Source: Rapana venosa
Taxonomy: Eukaryota > Mollusca > Gastropoda > Neogastropoda > Muricidae
DNA: 64,000 nt
Assembly (NCBI GenBank): GCA_028751875.1
Contig: CM054157.1
Coordinates: forward strand, 149,166-213,165
Reading direction: 5' to 3'
Shown here piece by piece: positions 56,350 to 64,000 of this stretch. A program made the position numbers and the translations under genes. The notes beneath the pieces were generated by a model that was not told where the DNA came from, did not search any database, and saw only the letters and a list, made by a program, of their open reading frames with translations. Positions within the stretch are counted from its first letter, which is position 1. The number at the start of each line of letters is the position of its first letter.

Positions 56350-59300
56350 CACCTTGAATGGAGGGCTAAAACCAGTTGCACATGCATCCCCAACACACAA
56401 ATATCACCACATCACACATATATCCTCTTTACACCCATCCTACTTAAATATTTCAACAAATAATAAAAAACCACCCCAAAACACACTCACACCAAAAACC
56501 ACTACAACTTTACAAAAAATCTTTAATTCTCCTTCTTCTTTGCATTCATTTCCTACCAATCCCTACAACACCAAATAACATATATCATACAAAAACAAAC
56601 TAACCACCTACCATCACACATCATTATATCCTATCTTCCCATTTCACCTTAACCACTCCCCTATTACTATAAATCCGCACATGTCATGGAGAGTCTCTAA
56701 TCATACGTTAGTCTCAGTTCATAACGTCCACTCCAAACCACAGATATAAACAGCCACAGTGTCTTGACGTCATCCCATCTGTGTACATCACATCGCCAAT
56801 ACTCCAGACTGATCTGATCCTACCCCCTCAGCATCTCCCTCCGACACTCGCACTACGACGGATCAGTATAGTAGTCCCAGCAAATCACGAATCTATCGTC
56901 TTACCTCCGTTCCCCACTCACATTATAACCAATCCCCAAACATGAACTACATCCCATAACCTTCCAATATGTCTCAATCTCAACCCCCCACCCCTACACT
57001 GTCATCAATAGTCGACTATATGATTCATCCGCACACACTGTCTTGTGTCTGCGTCATGCGTTCCCACCGCATACCCTCACCCGCATCGCACGAACTCCTC
57101 GCCCTGTATTCACAAAACCTATCTTGTTCATTCTGCTAGTCCCTATACTCCGCCCGCACTGACTGTTGCCAGTTGCTTGCGCTTTAGCTGTCCCTAGCTC
57201 GTCCGCTTCAGCCAAATCAATCACTAAGCTACTAATGCACTTGTGTGTCCCCTCGCCCTTCACGCCTTTACTAATCATTACAAATCCACCCCAATCCTAA
57301 TATACCAAAATTCCCCATCTAATATAAACCTACCTGTAAAGCAACGCACCAACTCAGCACTACTCACTAGATGCGGCTCCAGTGATGGATAGAGCCTCAT
57401 ATGAGATCTGATGACAGTTCTCAGAAAAGAGTATACGCAATAGAATATTGGAAGTGGTGAGCTCGCATACGAGCGAATGCAGTCAGAGAGAGCATGTATA
57501 GGAGAGCGTCCCCCACACGAGGGAGCGCCCAGCAGAGCGGTTGACCGGCGCTGCCCGCGAGAGCTACGAGTAGTAGATGATAGCTCGAGGCGCAGAGTAA
57601 TTGATCAAGCTAAGTCCCATGAATGACTCATGTGCCCCAATGAACAATGACCAATATTTCTATTGTAATAACTATCTCCTGTTTGTATAACGCCTAGAGT
57701 CCACCACACGCGGCTCAGTCCGGAGTAAACGCCGCGCTACCTCGCGGCCAATACAGATACTACTAGAGAAAACACTCTTAATATTGACGACCAAAGTCAA
57801 CAGAGCTCCTTTGTCTCTACAATATTGAGACTCAGTGTGCACAACATATTGTGCTCGCTACCCAATGTCACTGAGATCAGAACTTCGGCACCCATCGGTG
57901 CCATCTAGCTACGCTCATTATAACATACGACACTCGAGAATGTCTAATGTATTGAATGTTTACCGCGTCGCCACTCTAAGACACTGCTCCTACCCCTGAA
58001 TTGGTCAATAGTCGTACGGCGACTTAATTACGCGACGACCACCACCCACCTACCCACCTAACTACCCCATCCCTACCTATCATTAAACATCCAATCCAAC
58101 TTTCGAAATCCAAGTTGTATCCATATTCCCCTCCTATATACATCCACCCATCCGCAAAACCTCTACATCTATCCCGTCCATCATACCCACCACTAGCCCA
58201 TACCTCCTCCCTCTCACACACAAATCACTCAAGAATACAAAACCCAATATTGCTTATTTGTGTCAAACACACACCATACCATGTCCTCTCCCCCAACCCA
58301 CACCCCCTCCCTCCCCTACACCTCCCAGCACCAAATATCCCCATATTCACATCGAATATATATAATGTTTGCTAACATGCCACTCTGAATCTGTGCTACG
58401 CACAGCATTGTGTCCACCCCGACAATCACATGAGGAAAGGGGTACTACTCACGCTCGCCACAAAGTAGTCGTGTGTCAACTTGTATACACTTCCTACTCA
58501 CTTTCACTGTAAACTGTGTATAGCCAAAAACCAAAACTCACTCAATTTGCCGTCCCCTATTTTCCTATACATAAACTAGCCCATTACTTCTTATGATTGC
58601 TTCCCTTCGTCTGTCATTAATGACCTGCCCACCCCTTGCCACTCCTACTTTAACGCTTACCTACATATAATATTATCCATCTGTAGTATTATTATATCCT
58701 ATCTAGAGATACCTTCAGACCCCAGCCTAGAGTTTCATGCTTCCACTTTATCACCCTCCCCCATCACCTAATCCCGCCCCTATACACCTCCCCAAAAACT
58801 CGACAACCCAATATTCCAAACTTTCTTCTGATCCTTAAAGTCTCCCCTTTTTTTTTTTTTTTTAACATAAACATATTCCGTCACTCCAATCTCACCACCC
58901 CACCTCTACAACTAAACAGAAAAAACTCCTAAAAAAGAATACAATACTACGATAATCGCAATATAAATTCCCGAGCCCCACCAACACCAATATTCAACCC
59001 CCAATCCCCTCCATGTCAACCCACGTTCTACCTAAACATAGAACACAACCTCTGTATACTGTACACCGCCTCTTAAAGCCTTCCCCGAACAACCCGCCCC
59101 CCCCCTCAACCACCCATACCCATACATCTTCCTGCGCACCCACCATCTACCGACAACGCAAGCACCGAAGAACCCCCCCCACACCACACCAGAGAGACCC
59201 GGATCGAAATACAGCCTACTTCCCCAACACCTCCTGGATCATGGATTCAGGAGTTAAGGCTGTTGCTACACGAATGCTGAACTCTCATCATAATACCCCC

Positions 59301-59589
59301 CTCACCTTTGAAAATATATATGCTTTGTGGTTGTTGTTACCCTCACCCCTTATCCCCTTTGCAATGGGAATATCCCTTGTTTTAGGTGTGCAATGTTTGT
59401 AAGAAGGTTATTGAATGTGTTGGAGCGGAGTGAGGTGGTTAGGACACCAATATCAGGCATCACAGACCATAAAACACCCCCAACCACATAACCACACCAA
59501 TAACCCCCGTCCCCCTCCCAAACCCCCGACAAACCCCCCCACACCCCATCGGTCTGCACCCCTCCCAACGCAACTCCCACCCCCGGACT
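56350..59589. other. C/A- and C/T-rich, G-poor block
   Basis: Extended stretches (notably 56,380-56,640, 58,020-58,370 and 58,540-59,585) almost lack G and are rich in CCACC, ACACC and CCCTC words. A short T17 sits at 58,849. The 57.4-58.0 kb middle is of mixed composition. Open frames are proline/threonine/histidine-rich and not credible as genes. Confidence 0.6.
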
Positions 59590-61335
59590 CTAGATCGACG
59601 AGAGAGGTGGTCAAAAGATGAGGGAGACTGCTAAGAAATCATGAGTCTTCAAATCGGAGGAAGAGGTTATTTGAGGATTGAATGATATAAAGAGAAGGTG
59701 TAAGGAAATGAATGACTTGTTAGCCACAGTGGGGTGAGAAAGAGGTGATAAATAGAGGATGAGGAATAGAGAGGGTGAGAGGGCACACTGAGTATGTTTG
59801 TCACCATTCAGAATTTAAAAACAATAATTGATATATATGAGTTTATGAAAGAACGAATTAGTTTTATTACCATTGAGCGGGATGAAACGTCTAGCTTTAA
59901 GAGTGGTGTAATAACGAGGTTAGAGTAGAGGGGAGATTCGAGTAACTGTGAATGATGAGAGGATATGAAGCAGAACAGATATATAATACATAATAGTGAT
60001 TTTCGAGACAAAAACAGCACTCAGCATATAGGGCACAACAGGCCAATTATGCAGTTAACCTCAAAAGAGGATGTGACAGCAGACAAGGTGAAGAAGGGAG
60101 GGAGATAAACAGATCGAGAAGGAACGAGAGAGATGATTAGAGAATTGAAGAGACGAGCAAGAATGAGCTGATTATGCAGCATTGAAGATGTAATTGCAGA
60201 TCATACAAATGAGGTTTTGAATGGAGAGAGGATACATTTAGAAGCGAAACACAGTTTAACAAATTGTACAATTTAAGATAATGAAGAGGGTAAGATACTG
60301 GGAGAGGTTGAACATACACTGAGTAATAAATTAGTTACGAGACAATGTCCGGTTCAATAAGACAGAATTGAGGGAGAAGCGCGAAGAGATAAAGTACGGA
60401 GGAGAAATGAGGGAGATGCTAATCGAGAAGAGATTCTTTGAATTAAGATGGTCAAAACAAGAACTGCAACTTGAGTAAACGAAGTACGGAACGGGATCTG
60501 AGTTAGGGAGTAACGAGTCTCAGTTATAGAGGGAGAATGATATTTGAGAGAGTTTCTGAGAGGATGAGGTGAGGAATTTGAGGGAAAGGCGAAAGAAGAC
60601 GTGGTGAGACTATTAAATGCGAGAACGAATCTTTAAAGTAAATAGAGGTAGAGGGGGTAAACTTTGAATGAGGGAGAGATGAAGGCTAAGTATCCACCAA
60701 GAAGATAGAGGAGAGGGAAGACGAATGACGCAGAGGTAAACCTGCATCGAATCAGAGAGGGCAGAGGGAAGAGGAGGATAACTACCCCTATGAGGCGAAG
60801 TCCTCCAGAGGAGGAAGAGAGATAAGAGAAGAAGAGTAACGAAAAAGACCAATGAGCGCCAATGCTTACAAGAACGTAGAGTAGAGATGACAATCGAGGT
60901 CTGAGAGCTGAGATGAGAGAGGAGTATGAAAGAAATTTGAATAAAAGAAGGAGATAGAGGATGTTAAGAGAGAGTGTTCAATCTGAGACAACGAAAGCTA
61001 AAGACAGGAGAAAATGAGTCGGAGTATTTGATTGAATGGTCGGAGGCTAGTGGTACGATAGAGGCACGGTGAGTTAAGACTGAAAAGAGCGAAAAGAGAG
61101 AGCATTGTTCTGAGAAGAGATCGTGACGGACAGTTAGGAAACTAGGACAGTATTCGCGAGAGAGTAAGATCTACCTGATGAGGATGAGTATTGAGATGCT
61201 AAGAAAGTTGGAGATCTGTTAAATCCGCAGCAGGAGAAAAGATAGACTAAGAAATGTATTTGATATATAGAATGAGGGTATAGATTAAAATCGATCAATC
61301 TAGAGAAGTTTGAGAGAGGAGTAACAACAACCACA
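59590..61335. other. A/G-rich, C-poor block
   Basis: Sequence is dominated by GAGAG, AGAAG and TTGAG words with few C. Read on the minus strand it is C/T-rich like the coding strand of the L2-like LINE, so it could be a very decayed antisense copy; I could not anchor any motif. Confidence 0.5.
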
Positions 61336-62295
61336 AATCTTATAAAACACCGATGTCTGTGGGACCAGGGCTTCCATGTCCCTACGATTCCGTCTGATCC
61401 TCCCTAATGCTCTTTAGATGATATGGGAAAAAGGGGGGTCAAGCTCAACTACTTACTGTTTATCCAAACCTAGGCAACTTTGGTCCGATTCGCTTCCGCC
61501 TCATCGATCCAAAACTTGCTAGTTTTATATAAAAACTAAGCAGTTTACGTTGACCCCTCTTTTTCCTATCTCTCTATAAGACAGAAAGTGAATACTAGTT
61601 TATTTCTAATGAGTAGACAAAATAATTATTGGGAAATTTGTGTCTTAAACAAATATCTTGTCAAGAACTAATACAAAAATTCTAAAAAAAATAAACTAAT
61701 ACTTCTTTTTATTTTATCTGATTTATGCTGAATTTATTATTTAAAAAACAGAAAAAAGTGCACTAAACCTTCTCCGCTACCAAGGCTCCGTTACGGAAAG
61801 AGAAAATTGGAGGACACTGCAACGGAAAGCTTTTGGTTAGCGGAGAGATTTTCCGGCTATTCACAAATGTTGAAATGCCGGACACACTGCATTTCACACA
61901 CCCACGCATTCACACAACATCATAGGGAGCACCTGTAGCCTACTGCTATTCCCTAGGGGGTTCGATCCCATCCTGCAGCTTGCCTGCCTACCCTGCCTGC
62001 CCTGTCTAACGCATCGCTCTGCCCCTGGGCTGCCTGAAGCGGCGATAGAAGAGAGTGAAAATTATAATATAAACCTTCCTATTCTGGATGATCGTAATAG
62101 CAGCCCCGCTCTTTGCCAGCGACGTGTACTGCTAGGTGCAATACTTAGCCACGTGGTTAGCAAAAGATTGTGGCATGTGCCAATACAACACAAGCAGCTC
62201 GAGAAGAACAGGACATATTATGTGTGGTTGTGTGTGAGAGTGTATGTGTGTCTGGGCTGCATGTTCTTGTGTGTGCTTTAAAAAAAAAGCAATAT
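61336..62295. other. Anonymous sequence next to the second Polinton fragment
   Basis: Mixed composition; a GGGTTCGATCCC word at about 61,960 resembles a B box but no tRNA fold is apparent. A GT patch is at 62,222-62,275. It may contain Polinton sequence too decayed to see. Confidence 0.4.
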
Positions 62296-62299
62296 TGGG

Positions 62300-62890
62300 T
62301 TTTACATACACGTATTTAGTCGGCTGGTCTTTTGAGTATTAGTTTACTATGCGTTGAGCTTTCTGAGTTTAGTTTTATTCTTTCTCTTTCTTGTCCATCT
62401 GTAATAAAACAGCATTCTCCGAGGCAATTATTAAAACCATCTCTTGTCTTTTCATGTGAAAAATTACGACTTTTGATTTGTTCACGGTAATCTTTTAATA
62501 TGTATTATTTTTTGTGTCAGCAACCAAACAGTATCTGTGCATGTCTCCCACTGAAAGCGAGCTTAGACAAACATATTCCTTTTCTTAACATGTCACGGCT
62601 CTGTTGAGCAGTCTCTGTATTAAGAAAAGGGTCTAGCAGATTTTCAAAGAGGCCTGTAATAGTATTCTAAACACTCGTTTAGCCGTGTCAGAGGGCATTG
62701 TTATATGATATTTCATTCTGTCAATAATTTTCTCTCTCTTGTATGTTGTATTGTGGTGTAGTGTTGGACAGAATTATAACAATGAACTGATAATGATTTT
62801 TTTTGTACATGTTTGTAATAAATGCTAAAACAAATACTAGTCTCGGGCCACAGCCAGTCTTGTCCGCATATTTAGAGAGCAGTGTGCTTC
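62300..62890 (-). pseudogene. Second Polinton packaging ATPase, diverged remnant
   Basis: The nucleotide order parallels 31,380-31,850 along about 480 bp, for example AATCTTTTAA, TTTTTGTGT, GTCT(A/C)CCACT, TGAGCA and TCTAAACA(T/C)TC. Minus-strand peptides include REQIKSRNFSHEKTRDGFNN, matching the FREQV...KDRD segment of the intact ATPase, and a GCG-P/R stretch where Walker A should be (about 62,850). It is GC-richer and multiply frameshifted. It comes from a different Polinton lineage, not a copy of the first element. Duplicated capsid-region sequence begins about 60 bp beyond its 5' end. Confidence 0.55.
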
Positions 62891-62949
62891 TTTTGTTAGA
62901 AAACTTAGTCGTGGTCCATTAGTAAACAACTTCTTTTTGTCTATTTCCT

Positions 62950-64000
62950 TCTATGTTGTAGCTGTGCATCCTTCTACTACAAATAGATATAGTTTTTAAT
63001 GGGCTCATCATTTTCATTGCTGTTTCTCTATTTGTATGAAGTTATTCCTTCTGAGCCGTTTTCAATGCGTCTTCCTTAACCATGCAGCTTTATCATAATA
63101 TCTGTGATCTTAAGTAATCCCACAATGCAATATTTAGATGTTAGGTATTCATGACGCCTAACATCATGTAGGAATGTAATGATTCTGCTTGTATTAACAC
63201 CTAGTAGTTGGTGTCATTTGTGTTGACCAGAACAACAGTATTTCTTACCTCATCAAAGTGTTTGATATGGTAAATAACCTTGAGGCGTAGACTAGATTGT
63301 TTTTGGTTTATGCCCTCTAAGTACATGATAATGGTTTAATACCGGGATTAATGAACTCTCACTAATCTGGAAAAGGGTGTGGTTAGTTCTTCTAAAAAGC
63401 ATTATATTTCTTTTAATGATCTTGCTGGAAGTGTTCAGATTTATTGTTCCACACAGTATTGCTTTACTCTTCATTAATGTGCTATGGTTAAGGACTCTTT
63501 CCTAATCAATAGCAAGCTTTGGACTGATATTGCTGTGCAATCAACGCGTGCCAGGCTCTGGTGTATTGACATCATCATACTCTAAAGAAATTACCGGAAT
63601 ATATTATTGTACTTTGTGTAGCGCTCACTGGATGTATAACAGGCATGTCATTAGAAAGGTCAGCTCATATGACAGTCCGTCTCTGAGTGCACCTGATAGT
63701 AAGAGTGTTAGAGATCCTGAGCAGTTCAAAAATGTCAAGAGAATACAAACTTGTTAATTATAGGCTTTTTTGTATGCTGGCATCTTTTTTCCTGTTTCCT
63801 CCTTTCGCGACACCTACTCTGTGTTTTAGTCCCTCACATCCTGTATGCCTTATAATAAGATCATCTCTTATTTTCTTTTGTCATCCATAAATCTAGTTAT
63901 ATGATCAGAATATGTCGGCATTGTTTAATGACAGTACTTCCCTGCCTTCTAGCTTGACACTAATCTTTTTTTATAATAGCCCTACCTAAGTTTGCTACCA
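62950..64000 (-). pseudogene. Duplicated Polinton-like segment, copy 2 (runs off the window)
   Basis: Identical to 46,566-47,530 without any indel, then with several differences to the end of the window. Adjacent to the ATPase remnant, so this is probably the native context and the copy in LINE-2 is the derived one. Minus-strand coding pieces as described there. Confidence 0.6.

Noticed and set aside
61940..61990. A second tRNA-like B box (GGGTTCGATCCC)
   Set aside because: No matching A box at proper spacing and no fold could be drawn.

Overview
The window looks like repeat-dense genomic DNA from a marine invertebrate, most likely a gastropod mollusc. That is inferred from the style of the SINEs and LINEs, from one animal-type glycosyltransferase exon, and from eukaryotic scaffold gaps of exactly 500 N; no species is claimed. 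Very little is single-copy coding sequence. Nearly all long open frames in the first 6 kb and around 12-16 kb come from microsatellites or homopolymers and are not genes.

Layout. 0-6 kb: GT, GACA/GATA, GA and poly-C simple repeats, several copies of a tRNA-headed SINE (SINE-A), a LINE 3' remnant, and one conserved exon of a GCNT-type glycosyltransferase (1438-1664). 6.1-10.15 kb: a 4 kb block that recurs at 22.45-26.51 kb. 10.2-16.5 kb: anonymous DNA, a tandem array of ~0.5 kb repeats and a poly-C-bearing minisatellite. 16.57-34.97 kb: a Polinton/Maverick element (endogenous, adintovirus-like) bounded by ~140 bp terminal inverted repeats and lying inside the minisatellite, whose units resume on the far side. 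35.3-49.2 kb: three broken endonuclease-reverse transcriptase LINEs (two of one family, one of another), a PIN/FEN-like gene fragment and a complete SINE-A. 49.6-56 kb: a LINE remnant and an L2/CR1-like LINE. 56.3-61.3 kb: two adjoining blocks of opposite strand composition. 62.3-64 kb: a second, more diverged Polinton fragment, part of which is also found at 46.57-48.05 kb inside a LINE.

The Polinton is the most notable content. Its right arm carries a plus-strand integrase (N-terminal part missing, broken by a SINE) converging on a minus-strand gene block. In transcription order that block is a capsid-like two-frame gene, a 171-residue protein, a 139-residue basic protein with one membrane segment, an A32/FtsK-type packaging ATPase, a small zinc-ribbon protein, a 50-residue ORF and a protein-primed family B DNA polymerase. 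Spacing between these genes is 1-35 bp or negative. A 13-base motif ending in the start codon (CTTATAAAAATGG) sits at three different genes on both arms and both strands. Two arrays of an 11 bp repeat flank the capsid-like gene. These suggest a virus-style promoter and intergenic grammar. The element is not intact: the polymerase palm region and the left arm are scrambled, and the 4 kb non-viral block interrupts the integrase region.

Caution: 27.75-29.05 kb and 34.6-38.4 kb show inflated homopolymers that look like poor consensus, so some frameshifts may be sequence error. The two large internal duplications have almost the same spacing (about 16.36 and exactly 16.384 kb), so assembly artefact must be excluded before biology is read into them.
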